Of a stretch of DNA of 64,000 nucleotides, positions 22,546 through 38,803 are shown in pieces. The translations under genes and the position numbers were made by a program. The stretch comes from Citrus sinensis (taxonomy: Eukaryota; Streptophyta; Magnoliopsida; Sapindales; Rutaceae): positions 3,534,001 through 3,598,000 of the forward strand of contig NC_068558.1 of NCBI RefSeq assembly GCF_022201045.2, read 5' to 3'. Within the stretch, counting starts at the first letter, position 1, and every line of letters starts with the position of its first letter. The notes beneath the pieces were generated by a model. That model saw nothing but the letters and a program-made list of their open reading frames with translations, was not told the origin of the DNA and did no database searches.

Positions 22546-23266
22546 GGTTATTTCTATATTGCTTTTACAATTTTGCCCTGCCTTTTTTTTTTTTACAAAA
22601 AATGTTACTCTTCGCTTCACTCCACTTACAACTTACAAGTCTAGCAATATTGCACACACATGTTCACTTTACAGCTTTATTAGTTCACTCCTTGCATTCA
22701 ATCTAATTTCACGATTGATAGTAATTTTTGGGTTGAACTGCTAATTTGTAGATTACGAAAATAGTAAGATGTATTTTATTACAATAACAGAATATTATTA
22801 CTAATGAATATGCGACTAATGTTTTCGCACATTTTGAAAGTGTATTCAAATGGCGTTGCATGTTTTCTGTTGCATTAGGGTTTTCGCTCACAGGTTGGGA
22901 AACAAAAGAAAAAACGAATCAACTCCACTAACCAAGCTGCGAGTAGCAGCACTCCTATGATTTCTCAATCTTAGTGCACTTTTGGAAAGGTAAGCAATAT
23001 GATCTACATGGGAACATACATTACACATCAATAATCAGTAGTAATCCTAATCATTTCAAGGTTAGCCAACTCAATTATGCAACATCTATGACATGAATTT
23101 CCTGTATCTTCTTCCTCATCTCATTGTTACAAATTGCAGCTTCAAGTTAATGGCTAAATCACATAATAATCAAACAAGCTGCAAGCACAGCATGGACCTA
23201 ACTACATTCGCAGAGATCTTCACATTCAAGAATGGTGTTTGTTCAAGAGCATTGCCACCATAATAA
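22546..23266. other. RPL27A promoter and helicase 3' region
   Basis: This interval holds the upstream part of the RPL27A promoter and the 3' UTR of the DEAD-box helicase gene. No other gene is seen. Confidence 0.4.
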
Positions 23267-27070
<3,804 letters not shown>

Positions 27071-28114
27071 CTTAACTTACAGTTGGCGGTTAACTTGAAA
27101 TATCGGCCTTTCTTTTTCAATACTTAACGTGAACCGGAGTTGAAAGAAAAGGAGCTTCAATTGTTTTGTGCGCGCCTGGGTTTGATTCTACGTTCTGCTT
27201 GGGAAAGAAATACCCGTTGATAGTACATATTGCTTTTTTTTGCACGCGGCAATCGCATTTACTTGAGATGGGCCGTGGGCTTGGTTGTGGAAAGCCCATG
27301 TTGACTTTGTGCGGAATGAATTTGCTGATGCGTGTTAGAAAAGTGAAAAAAAAAATAGCCTCCCGGTTTTTGGGCATGTCTAAGAGAGTGTGTTGCCATT
27401 AGTAAAGATGTTTTTAGCGGAAATTTTTTTAGTTTCTGATCATGAGGTGAGGGGTCTTTGTTATTTGTCTTCACTTCGGGGAGATCTTTGCCTGGGGGAT
27501 GCTGTCTGAATTTATAAAACATTTTGGAAAATTTTAATGAGATTGTCAGGATTGAAGACTTCAGAAATGAACAAATATAACCAATTGAGATCAGTTTGAG
27601 GCCAAAGTGATATAGTAGAAATGAATGGAAGATCAAACTGATCTCAATTGGCACAAATGTTTAGGTACAAATGGCACTTTATAAGAAATTAAAATGAATG
27701 GAAGATCAAATGCAACAGTTTGTTGTGAGTCTTGTGGTGCGATGTCAGCCAGCCATGGTTACTTTCAGAAGCCATAATGAATTCAGGCACAAAAACAGCA
27801 CACATTCTGAATGTGTGAATCCAAATAATATCATCTCCCATAGTTTATAACTCTGGCTGTTTAATTTCTGAAGTCTTATTCAGTTTGTGCAGTACAAAGG
27901 CATGGTTATTAGTAGCACGAATTGCATCTACCCTTGGCAAACTTTAGGATTGTGCCTTTCTTTCATCAATGATCTGATTTATTTAATTAGATAAAAAATT
28001 TAAAATTCAACGCTTTGTGCCCGGAGATGGAAGAGAGTTAGTTCTGAAAAAAGATTGTTCTTGATTGGAAAGAATGAACAACATGCACAGTGCACAGGAG
28101 CATTAATTTCAGTT
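27071..28114. other. Helicase promoter and 3' region of the USP-like gene
   Basis: Intergenic sequence between two minus-strand genes. It should contain the helicase promoter (nearest 27071) and the USP-like 3' UTR (nearest 28115). No RNA gene or repeat is seen. Confidence 0.4.
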
Positions 28115-29488
28115 TCAATTTTGAAACTTGCCCGATAAGCATACACATTCAAATAAGTTCCTTCGAGACTTGCCTTTCACTTGTGGTCTTCCAGTCCCAG
28201 GGCTTGAGGGTGAAGGTGAAGATGAACGGGAAAGCTCTGCTTCTGCTACCTTTTGACCGTCCACAACCTTCTTGCCATCATGAACAATGGTAACTTCACA
28301 ATAATCTGGCGCATTCTTTTTCACAAACTCTCCTTTCGACAACTTCTTCGTGAATAGCCTGAGAAAGAAGTGGGCATCTCATATAGACAATTCCCTTTTT
28401 CCTTTCATTTTCAGAGTTACCTTGGGAAACAAACGAACAAGAATTGACAAATATTTATACCTGGAGCGAGGAGACAGTTTGGTTCCCATGACAAGACTGG
28501 TAACGTTGGCGACAGAAATGAGATCAAGAATTGCTTTAGCTGTCGCTTTGCTCTCAACCAGCATCGTCTCCACTGTTACCTGCTGCATGGAAGCGAAAAT
28601 GAGTACCCAACTGTCAAATATTTTTCTGTGCTTCATGCGTGGTTAATTGTCAACATAGAGTACATAACCCGAGCACCTTGGCATCATTACAGAGGCGAAT
28701 GTATTTCTGCAAGAGATTTCTTCTCCTGTTATTCTCTTCATTTACATAAACCCTCACCTGCTCTTGGTTCAATTGGCTCCTTGCCAATCTTCCAACTATC
28801 ATTTCAATAGAAACAATATAATTAAATTTGATGAATGCACTTAACATCATATTACGCATAACGAAAACCGACACCAGTAGCTTTGTGCTGTTTCACACCA
28901 ACACATGCAGTATCAATATCACTGGCTTGATAGGATTGCCATTCTATTGTATAACCTGATACCACCAACAACATGACATGGCACTTACTTTTTCATTTTC
29001 TTATTATGCAAGTTTTTCGTTATCAGGAATTTATTTATAGTAGCATATTTGGAAAGCTGTTGATGTTAATTTCAAGGGGGTGGTTGGGAAAAGCAAGTAC
29101 GATGATCAGCAAAAATTGCAACTCCTTAAACAGAAACTAAATGTCCATCTAATCAGAGAGTACTAGTTAATGACAGTATAAATTAAAATTTAGTATCACC
29201 TGGTGTGTTGATGTATGTTACGGGAGAAAAAACATGGACAAGATAAATCCGGGCACCGGGAGAAACAGCGTGATCAAGAGCCCATTTAAGCACATGTAAA
29301 TCATCTTTGCCTACAGCCACATAAACATCACTAGCAGCTGCATCTCTGCTGGCAGCGCCAATGCTCCTGCTATGATCCTCTCCAATCTCGACAATCTCCG
29401 GTGACATAATTCTTGCACTACAATATTGCACGGAGTGATGGTGATGATGATGAAGATGATCAGCCGGCGGATGCTTCTCTTCTTCCAT
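28115..29488 (-). CDS. Universal stress protein (UspA)-like protein, 4 exons
   Basis: Exons: 29488-29200, 28795-28677, 28579-28461 and 28358-28115, giving 256 residues in frame. After a His-rich N-terminal extension (residues about 10-20) comes a UspA-like alpha/beta fold: DVYVAVGKDDLHVLKWALDH, ARIYLVHVFSP, a helix LNQEQVRVYVNEEN, VTVETMLVES, AILDLISVANVTSLVMGTK, then a C-terminal strand VTIVHDGKKV. Instead of a clean ATP-binding G-x2-G-x9-G-S/T motif there is VMGTKLSPRSR, so nucleotide binding is uncertain. There is no U-box or kinase domain, although the fold resembles the USP part of plant U-box kinases. The C-terminus is Ser/Pro-rich. I chose the ATG at 29488; an in-frame upstream extension (from 29521) looks like 5' UTR. 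The function is likely stress-related but is not shown by the sequence. Confidence 0.8.
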
Positions 29489-30791
29489 GTTCTTCGCGTT
29501 GCTAAGAACGAAGACTAACAAGGGCTAAGGAGCGAAGATAACAAGATTTTGGTGCTAGTGGGTCGGCAGTTTATGAGGAAGGAGTCGTTGCTCTCAATGC
29601 CACAAAAGAGAAAAAGGGAGGAGATTCTTTTTTGTCAAGTTTAGCAGGCTATTGGATATGTCACAATTGCACACCCTTTTTGTAAAATGTTATGTCACAT
29701 AACCTATGTATACCCTTTTGCTTTCTCTTAGCATCTGCTTTTTTTTTTCCATCGTCGACTCAAATTTGATTTCTCTGCAGATGAGAGTCGTTGGTGCCCC
29801 TATACATAGGCCCAAGAAGGTAAATATGCATGCTTCACATTTCAATCACAAAGAATATGATGATGATGATCAATGATTAAAGAAGTCATTGTGACTGCTA
29901 CTGTCTCAATTGTGGTGCTGTCCCCATCTAAAATGTTTACCATCCAAGTGGTGCATGCGAAATCGAGATGCGTCTCTATTATTTAATTGTTTTGTCCATC
30001 TCTTTGATTGTATTGAATAGACGTGGATCAAACCTTTTTATTTCTCTTTGTAGATTTTAAGCAACATGTGCTTCGATGAAAAATGCTGACCAGACAGACA
30101 AATATATGAGAAGAGAAGACATTATAGACCACTTAATACATGCCTTAAACGCGGCACATTTGAGTGGCTATAGAATACGTGCACCCTTATGACATAGGGT
30201 TGGATCAAAAGCAAATGATAATTAATGGAAGATGAGGGCTTCATTGGTACACTTTCTTCAAGGAGCTGATTTCAGGTCAAGTGGGTAAACTACTTAACTT
30301 CACCACCACCGTTTACTAAATTAGAAAAAGGCACCAGTGACTTGAACGTTTCCGATACATTTAGGTGAACATCTCGTTTGTTTGTTTAGTGTCTATCCCT
30401 CCCTCGTTAAGCGAACAACTAATTCTTTAGGTTACGTTAAGTAGCTTATCGTGTCTTTCTGTTTGAGGCTTTCAGCTAGAATTTTACGGATGAAAGAGAT
30501 GATGAGTAATCCTAATGCTTATAGTTCCGTTTTATATAAAAGTTTTTTAATGTATACAATTATAGTCTAATAATTTAAATTGATTTCCATTTATGTGAAC
30601 CTAGTTTGAACCTTATACTTCTTATACCCCTTCAACAGGTTTTATCAATTAAGTTAACTAGAACCCGCACAAGATAATCCCTTCAATACTTTCAAAATCT
30701 CTAAAATTTATTAACTGTACAGATATTTTCTTGGTCGTTAACGGTGCTTGTTCTTGTTTTTTTTTTTAGCTTCTCCTATTGCTGTATTATT
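29489..30791. other. Intergenic, no gene seen
   Basis: This should hold the promoter of the USP-like gene at its left end. The rest is AT-rich, with a T-run near 29739-29748 and no recognisable gene. Confidence 0.4.
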
Positions 30792-30799
30792 GTATGTAC

Positions 30800-31649
30800 T
30801 AGAGATGGTCAATGGACTATGCCGGCACCAAAGCATGGCCCATGCGTGCTCGTACCCGTGTTGTATAGTGCCTATTATGTGTTTCGTGCTGTGCTTAAAT
30901 TTTTTTACTTAGGCTCAGCTTGGCACACGTGCCATGCCTAAGAAAAAATCTCACTAAGCTTTTTTTTTTTAATTTTTTAAAAGCTCATACTAAGTTGTTG
31001 TCATATTTTTTAGGTCTATGCATTTATTCAAATTTAATAAAATTCAAAATTCAAAATGCAAGTCCATATTCAATAATAATAAACTAATAATAGTAACAAA
31101 ATGTAATATTAATTACTAAATTTGACCTTATAGTATTAGAATTTTTTAATACTTAATAATAATAATAATAAATTTCTTAAGGGTTAACTTAATTGTTAAT
31201 TTGGACTTATATAATGTCATAAATCATAGTTCACAATAATATTAATGCATATTTATAAATAATATTTATAATTTTATTAATTAAAATCAGGATATCAATT
31301 ATTTATTTAATAAATTATAAATATAAATCAATCATAGTATTTTTTAAACTAAGAATTAAATGAGCTTAAAAAATTCAACTTCAAGTTATTTGTAAAATCA
31401 TAAAATTTTAAGTTTACTTTCATTAAAAAATAAACACATGCTTATTGCGAGCTTTTTCATTGCGTCGTGCTTAGTTTATCTCTAATTATACCGTGCTTTT
31501 AAGGCCAACATACCTAAACTTTTAAGTCCGGCCCGGCCCACGTACATGTCATGCCATACCACGTGCCCCACCAAAATGTACTCGTGTCGTGCCGTGCTGT
31601 ACGAACATGGGTTGTGCCACGTGCGCGTCCGGCTCATTGGCCATCCCTA
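30800..31649. mobile_element. Non-autonomous hAT element, copy 2
   Basis: The ends are TAGAGATGGTCAATGG at the left and CATTGGCCATCCCTA at the right, flanked by a perfect 8-bp direct repeat GTATGTAC (30792-30799 and 31650-31657). This is the hAT target-duplication length. The subterminal regions are GC-richer and the core is AT-rich without a transposase frame. It shares the (T)AGGGATGGC-type end with the elements at 17045 and 36833. Confidence 0.85.
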
Positions 31650-31657
31650 GTATGTAC

Positions 31658-32729
31658 TAATGAAACGCCCTATAATAATTGCTCGAAGCCCTTCTCCTTG
31701 AGATGGTAAATGTCATCAATTTCTTCCAAGTTCCTGTATTTTTCTCTTTTTAAAAGTTCATAGTTCAGGGCGGTTTAAGCTGAGATAAAAATGATGTCAG
31801 CACAATGTGAGATAATGACATTTGCAGTATTCATGTAAGCATGTATGTAATGTATGTTCGGGAAGAGGTTAGTGGTATTCAACCTTTTTTTTTTTTTTGA
31901 ATTTGAGATAAAACTACACTTTGGTGCTCGGAAAAAGTAGATTGGTGGAATCCAATTGATATCAGCTCTTGTGCACCTTTCCGAAGTAATGGAAAATGGC
32001 TCCTTAAACTGATTTAAATTAGGGGATGATTTCTAGCAACAAAATTTTGCTGCATGATATTGTTTTTTGTTTTCTGGCACAGCAACTAATTGGTTCTGCT
32101 AACATTTAGTTTAAACTAATCTTCTAGTGCACAAGCATGAGAATATTTGCAATATGTATTAGATTGCAGTATCGGCAATAATGCAATTTCATATTCTTTA
32201 GAAAGAGTTAGAAAAAGAAAGTGCGGAGTGGACCACAAATCCACTATTACGCAGTATCTGTGATCATTTGTTAGAGCGAAGCGATAATCATGGGAGAGAG
32301 CTAAAGCTGCCCATCAACAACAGAAAATGACACACACTACGCTATAATCTTCAAATGAATGACATCTTAGGTGAGTAATCTGTGCGATATAATACCAACG
32401 TTTGTCATATTTCACTAGTAATAATGTCCAGAATGTTCAAGTGATAATTGCATAAGGAAAATCATCTAAATGATGGAAATCTTGAATATGGCCACGATGA
32501 AGAGGCCATTTAGATATTGCTTTGGAGGGGATTTTCCGGCCTTCATTCCCTAACTATAAGGCAGTGGCCACTGGGTATGCAGGTGATGGTCACTCTTGAA
32601 AGGTGGTGGGGCTAATAAGTACCATCGTTTTATCTCCTTGTGATTCCAAATTCTCTTATATGGAGGTACCCTTTTTCTTATTAATTGAAACCAAGGGCCA
32701 TCATCTAGCAACAAATTTAGAGAACTGTC
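31658..32729. other. Upstream region of the ferric reductase
   Basis: AT-rich sequence that should include the FRO promoter and 5' UTR. No other gene is seen. A short open frame at 32603-32842 overlaps FRO exon 1 out of frame and is not a gene. Confidence 0.4.
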
Positions 32730-35622
32730 ATGGAAAATACCGCTCTTGTTATTCTCAAAATGTTGATGATTTTGATATGCGCTGCATGGATAGCTCTCTG
32801 GATTCTAAAGCCAACAAATCTGTGGACAAAAATATGGCATGAAGCCGAAGATAGAGCTAGGCCTACTCTGTTTGGCTACTATGGTACATACTTGAGCTGA
32901 ATAAGTTTTATTTGCTGCCGCAAAGCTCCTTTTTCATAAACACCATTAGTAAATCTCTTCCCATTATTAGACAGTTACATCTGGTTATCTACCGCTAATG
33001 GAGTTTAAGCAGTTGACTATAATGTTGATTCATGCCTGACAAGATTTGATATACAAAATCATGAAAGCAAAAATCTTATAAAGAAAATTTTGCAGGCCTT
33101 AACTTTGCTGTGAGTACATTTCCAGTGATTGCTTTGGCTATCATAGGATTCGTTTACTTGCATTTGCTTCCTAGGAAGCCAAGAATCAGGTAATATAGCT
33201 TTGCAAATAACTGATTACTGCTTTATCCCGAAAATCAGTTGACAGATTATTCTTTTTTATCTTGAATGATAGACAAGCGAGGAGTTCAGCCACTGCTCTC
33301 TCCAATCCACTTGTTGTGAACTCTATTGTGGGTATTTTATCCAGCTTTGAGATTCTGTTGGTCTTCCTCTTTGTCATATTTCTTGTGTGGACTTATTATG
33401 CCCGCATCTCAAACGATTTCAAGAAGTTGATGCCAGTCAAATCCCTGAAATTAGATACGTGAGTTATTTGAGACTGTATAAACAGGTGATGAGATAATGG
33501 AACGCAAGATTTGTCTTTACCATTATTGATGCTTCTGCTCTTTTGCAGATGGCAACTCAAGTACCTAAGAGTTGCAACCCGCTTCGGGTTACTAGCAGAG
33601 GCTTGCCTGGCTTTGCTGCTCCTGCCTATCTTAAGGGGACTGTCCCTATTTCGGTTACTCGGCATCCAGTTCGAAGCATCTGTGAGATACCATATCTGGC
33701 TCGGAACTGCAATGATATTTTTTGCCACAATTCACGGTGGAAGCACCTTGTTCGTCTGGGGCGTGAGCCACCATATTCAGGATGAGGTAACTTTCCAGTT
33801 CATGTCTTTGGCAGCAAAATTTGGGGTCCAAATCAACCTTTCAATTTGATTGAAAGAATTTTTATTTCTTTTCACCAACAGATGTGGAGATGGCAGAAAA
33901 CAGGGCGGATATACCTTGCTGGCGAAATTGCTCTTGTCACAGGGTTGGTGATGTGGATCACATCACTTCCCCAAATAAGAAGGAAAAAGTTTGAATTCTT
34001 CTACTACACACACCATCTGTACATAATCTTCCTAATTTTCTTCTTGTTTCATGCTGGTGATCGTCACTTCTATATGGTTTTTGGTGGGATATTTCTCTTT
34101 GGCCTTGACAAGCTTCTCCGATTTATACAATCAAGACCAGAAACTTGTATTCTTTCAGCACGAGTATTCCCCAGCAAAGCCATAGAACTTATCCTGCCCA
34201 AGCATGCAGGTAAAGCGTCTAGCCCTTGTAAAGTTAATTTTATGCGTAATATTTACATGACACCGCAATTCTTTGTCATACCAATTGCAGGCTTAAAGTT
34301 CACTCCTACTAGTGTAATATTTATGAAGATACCGAGTATTTCCAAATTTCAGTGGCATTCCTTCAGCATAACTTCCAGCTCTAGTGTCGATGATCAGACA
34401 ATGTCTCTTATAGTTAAATGTGACGGAGAGTGGACAAGTTCTCTCTACCAAATGATACATGCTGAACTAGATTCCGATGCTGATCAGATGAGGTGCATAC
34501 CTGTAGCAATTGAAGGTCCGTATGGACCCGCCACAATGGACTTCCTAAGGTGTGCTAATATCAAGACCTCAGAATACTTAAAACATTCATGTGAAATTCA
34601 ATATCACTAACCTTAATTTGAAGTCTTACGCAGATATGACAGTCTTCTTCTGGTTGCTGGTGGAATTGGGATAACGCCATTTCTGAGCATTTTGCAGGAA
34701 ATTGCTTCCGCACAGAGCAACCGTAAATATAGATTCCCCTCCAAGGTACAGCTTATATATGTTATAAAGTCATCCCAAGAGATATGTCTGTTAAACTCGA
34801 TCTCTCCTCTACTCTCGAATCAACAGTCCAAGAAATGGCATCTGACACTCAAAGTGTTTGTGACACAAGAAGAGCAGTCTAGTGTAACAGTAAGAGAAGT
34901 ACTGAATGATTTATCTTTTGTGCGAGCTGTTCGTTTTGGCACACAATCAAATTATGCGGTAAATGGACCAGAAAGTTTAATTTGGATGGCTGCACTGGTT
35001 GGAATCACCTCCATATTGTTTGTAATTTTTCTCGTTAGTCTCAACCATATCTTTGTTCCTGTCGAAAAGAAGCTTCCCTCAGAGAAATTAGCTGCTCCAT
35101 CCGAAAAGGTGGTCTCAAAAGAAAAGACTCCCTCTTGGGTTGCTGATCTTATTATATTATCTTCTTTCATAATAGCTATAACAGGCAGCACTTTGATGGC
35201 AATTCTTTTGAGATGGAGAAGGCTGAAGAAACAGACTCCACCCGTCTCCTTAAACCAAGGCAAAGCCGTGCAGGTATTGGGTCCAATTGAGGAGGAACAC
35301 GAAATAAATTTTGGAGGAAGGCCTAATTTTGAAGGTACTATTTTGTTCTGTTGTTTCATCACCTTACATCTTACAGAATTAGTACTGTCGTAGTAGTGTT
35401 CTACAAGAGGGTGTGTCCTAACGTATGGTAAATTAAACAGAAATATTCTCCGAACTAGAAAAAGAAACCGCTGGATCTGATATTGGAGTCTTGGTGTGTG
35501 GACCTGAGTCAATGAAAGAGTCGGTAGCAAAAACAAGCCAGCGGAAGTCGCAATGCTTCATGATGAACGCGAACAAGGACAAACCGTACTTCAATTTCCA
35601 CTCTCTCAACTTCACATTCTAA
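32730..35622 (+). CDS. FRO: Ferric reduction oxidase (ferric-chelate reductase), 8 exons
   Basis: A membrane flavocytochrome that passes electrons from cytosolic NADPH through FAD and two hemes to Fe(III) or Cu(II) chelates outside. Exons: 32730-32883, 33096-33189, 33273-33458, 33549-33786, 33882-34209, 34291-34549, 34634-35334 and 35441-35622, giving 713 residues, the family length. The N-terminus has a hydrophobic segment (LMILICAAWIALWIL) and LFGYYGLNFAVSTFP. The ferric-reductase membrane domain has paired His, H193/H207 (YHIWLG, ATIHGGS) and H268/H281 (YTHHLY, FLFHAGDRH). FAD is bound through WHSFSITSS (355-363) and NADPH through LLVAGGIGITPF (425-436), GPYGP and VCGPESM. Two more membrane helices lie at about 515-535 and 575-600. 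It resembles the FRO2/4/5 branch; which paralogue cannot be decided here. The start was chosen at MENTALVILKM. Confidence 0.93.
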
Positions 35623-35771
35623 AGTTTAACCTCACCGTGACAAGTTGTTCTACTCCAACTTGATCGAAGTTGGCTTCTTGTAATTGAAACTATCCAAGTC
35701 GTCGGTAGCTAATCAAATTATGGCTTCTTGATCAAAAGTCAGAATTTAGAGGGCCTTCTGTAAAATAGTTT

Positions 35772-36598
35772 TAGGGTCTATTTGGGTTAGCTTTTGCTTT
35801 TGTTTTACCTAATAGTAAAAGATAAGTAAAATCTCTAGTTTATTTTTACTATTTGGATGCCTATAGTAAAAAAAGAATTAATGAGAAACTCTTTTTGAAA
35901 TATTTGGATGACCATCTAAAAAAGAAATTTTTAATCATTATAAAGCCATTAATATCCTTTTTGAATCTAACAAATAAAAATTCATGTGAAATGAACAAAA
36001 ACTTTATTTTTCGTTCCAAGTCAACTTTATAATTTTACTTCAAAAAATAATTAAATAAAATATAATCGAATGGACAAAGAATCAAAGTATGAGATTTTTG
36101 TATAATTCTGTATAATCAAAGCATGAGATTTTCATATAATTCTATATAATCAAAACATGAGATTATATACACACACACATTTTAAAATTAAAAATAAGAT
36201 GTAAATCAAAGTATGAGATTACAAAAAAAATTCTTGAAAGAAGATTGGTGCGGTGATTGTGCTCCTTCTATTTTTTTTTTTTTTTTTTGTTGAACAACAA
36301 AGAGGCAAAATAAGAAAAATACGTAAAAAAAATAGGGTTTAAAGGTTTGGATATGGATGTAATATTTTTTTGTTCCTTTGTTAATTTAAGGTTAGTTTAG
36401 GAATTTTAAAAATTATAATAAATGATAAAATAATTTCTCAAAAGGTCTTTTGAAAAAGCTAAAAATCCTATTTTTTTCCAAAAAATCTTTTGGATTAAAA
36501 AAAAAGACTTTTGATTTGACATCCAAACAGCTCAAAAGATTTTTTTAATTTTAAAAACTAAAAAAGAGTTTAATTAAGCTAACCCAAACAACCACCTA
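35772..36598. mobile_element. TIR element just downstream of FRO, superfamily unresolved
   Basis: The left end reads TAGGGTCTATTTGGGTTAGC and the right end GCTAACCCAAACAACCACCTA, and further inverted similarity continues inward (TATTTGGATG against CATCCAAACAG). The 5'-TAGGG end would fit hAT, but the flanking 8 bp do not match, so the assignment is tentative. No coding capacity. The core contains about three copies of a roughly 35-bp repeat (ATAATCAAAGCATGAGATTT, 36075-36165). It lies about 150 bp past the FRO stop codon and may touch its 3' UTR. Confidence 0.6.
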
Positions 36599-36832
36599 AA
36601 CCGATATATTGTGTAGGAATTGGACAAAGGGAACATTAGTGTCAACTTTATATCTTATGACAGGATATCTGCGCAATATTGGATTTCATATCATCGTATG
36701 GACCTATCGTGAACCTCAACATTCAGAGAGGGTCCAGCTATATTCATCGGACTATGCGGGGCAAGATGCAGCTTTCTCCACAATAAATCTTATCTCCAGA
36801 AAAAAATAAAAAATAAAAATAAAAGTCTTAGT

Positions 36833-38231
36833 TAGGGATGACAAAATCTGGGTTTGAGTTTAACCTTTTTGATTCTGGACCCGAACGACAATTTTGAATA
36901 CCGGACTGGGATATAAACTTGGATTTTTTAGTTGCGGGTCTGGTCTGGGTTAAGTCCAGAAAAATCTAGGTACCCGGATTCAGGGGTGGCTTTAAGTATA
37001 GGTAAACAAGGCGGTCGCCTACAACCCCATATTTTGTGAGGGCCTCATTTTTTTGGGTTTTTTTCTAACAATTCTCATTTTTTTTTAAATTACGTATTTT
37101 AGGAAATCAAAAAGCTTATGAACATCTCTCTAATTTTTTAATTATCCAACAGTTAAAATTTATTTTTGATAACATTAAGTTAAAGAGATGTAACTAATAA
37201 TATTATTTAATTATTAGTCTTTCCAAAAAAAAATTATTAGTCTTTTCAATTTCCTCAAAAAAATTAATTATTTAATGTTAGAATCTTTAACTTTTAGTAT
37301 TTCTTTTACTTTCTATTAAAAACTTTATAATCTCACAAATCAGTAAATCAAAAAATTTCTTCCTCTCTTCTCTACAAAGAAAATTATTATATTCATTGGC
37401 TCATTTTAAAAAAAAATCAGTTTATAGAAATACAAAGTCCATTTCTATTATCTGATCGTTAATTCATCATCTCAACTTTTATATTCTATCATTCTAAATA
37501 TCCTATTTGAAAATAATATTATTATTATTTATTTGTTTGTTTATTTTGTAATAATTTTAATGGAATAAAAAATATCTTCTTAACTTTTTTTAGGTTTTAT
37601 TTTTAAAATTCAAGAAATAAAAATCGAATAAATTTTGAGCCTTTTTTTTAAAATTTTTTTTTTAATATTGAAATTGCAAAACAAATAGAGGCCTCATAAA
37701 AAAATTTCGCCTAAGGTCTCAAACACTCTAAAGTCGGCCTTGCCCGGATTGTGGGTTTTCAACCCGGACATATGTATTGAAGGCCTAAAATTAAAAAAAA
37801 AAAAAAATCAAGCGTGCCATTTTTAGCTCTTTGGTAGTTGTAGAAACAAATAGAATAAAGTCATGGGATGTTGCGAAGACAGTGGAGGATGAGGAAGATA
37901 AGAAATTAAATAAACCAGAAAGAAAGCCATATGATTCCATGAACCCAAAGTTTAGTATAAATCTAATTTTAACACATAAGGAGGAAATTCAAACTTGCAG
38001 AGAAGTGCGGCCACGGTGGCGATATTGTGATGCTGATGATTGATGGATGATGATGAATCGAGGTGATGATGATTTTGAATTCATTTGCTGAATTTTGGGG
38101 AATGAACAAGAGTAAGAAAACGACGGCTGTGAAATAGAGGGAATGTAGGGTTTGTTTTGTTTCTCAACCCGAATTGGATAATCCGACTTTACCCAAGTCT
38201 TAACCCAGTCCGGATTATCTTGCCATCCCTA
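36833..38231. mobile_element. hAT element, copy 3, interrupted by another hAT
   Basis: The ends are TAGGGATGACAAAATC and ATCTTGCCATCCCTA. The flanking 8 bp are GTCTTAGT (36825-36832) and GTCTCAAT (38232-38239), 6 of 8 identical, which suggests an old insertion. CCGGATT-rich subterminal motifs appear at both sides. A second hAT (36981-37742) interrupts it, so the original length was about 640 bp. No transposase frame. Confidence 0.7.
36981..37742. mobile_element. hAT element nested inside hAT copy 3
   Basis: A perfect 8-bp duplication CCCGGATT (36973-36980 and 37743-37750) brackets the insert. The ends are CAGGGGTGGCTTTAA and TAAAGTCGGCCTTG, an imperfect inverted repeat. A further inverted block, GGGCCTCATTTTTTT near the left and its counterpart GAGGCCTCATAAAAA near the right, supports the limits. 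The core is AT-rich and non-coding. Confidence 0.85.
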
Positions 38232-38239
38232 GTCTCAAT

Positions 38240-38803
38240 CCCCACTATAATGGGCGTGGCTCCACCAGTGGAAAAGTCAGGTTCAACTGGCCACACCACA
38301 CATAGTTCATAGTTGGTTCCTTGTACTTCTATAATTTCTTGAAAACTCGTCAAGAAAAATCATTCAAATTAAGATATTTCACATGAAGATTGTTTTTGGC
38401 AAGCAAGAGTTTTCTCTCGACCTGACATTTCTTTGGTTTAGTATATTATATTTCATATGTCCCTTCCTTTAAGTGAGACTATATACAGCTCAATATACAA
38501 GCCTCCTCCCGTCGTCATGTGCAAGTGCACTTGCTTTCCCGCATAGACCTAATCATCATCTATCTCAAAGAATCTAACACAGGGGCGATGAAAATATATT
38601 TTTGTTCCACATGGGCTTCTTTCTCTATAGGTGCCAGGTGGCGCAATTAAACAATTCGATAAGGAAAAATAATAGTTCGTCACTAAAGCGTAGTCACCGT
38701 CACATCATCTGACCATTCACCCAAAAAAAAAAAATCTTATGACAAAAATTAAAAGTTGAAAAGAAAGGAAAAAGCAAAAGTATTCACACGCCGAAGCCGA
38801 CAG
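38240..38803. other. Gap 3' of the lectin receptor kinase gene
   Basis: No gene is seen. The part nearest 38804 should be the 3' UTR of the kinase gene. Confidence 0.4.

Noticed and set aside
30800-31649. Considered as a gene remnant because of GC-richer ends
   Set aside because: The inverted ends and perfect 8-bp duplication explain it as a hAT element.
34952-35536. 194-codon minus-strand frame
   Set aside because: Antisense of FRO exons 7 and 8.
36609-36809. Possible extra exon downstream of FRO
   Set aside because: The FRO model already ends with a full-length C-terminus at 35622, and this frame has no reductase similarity.
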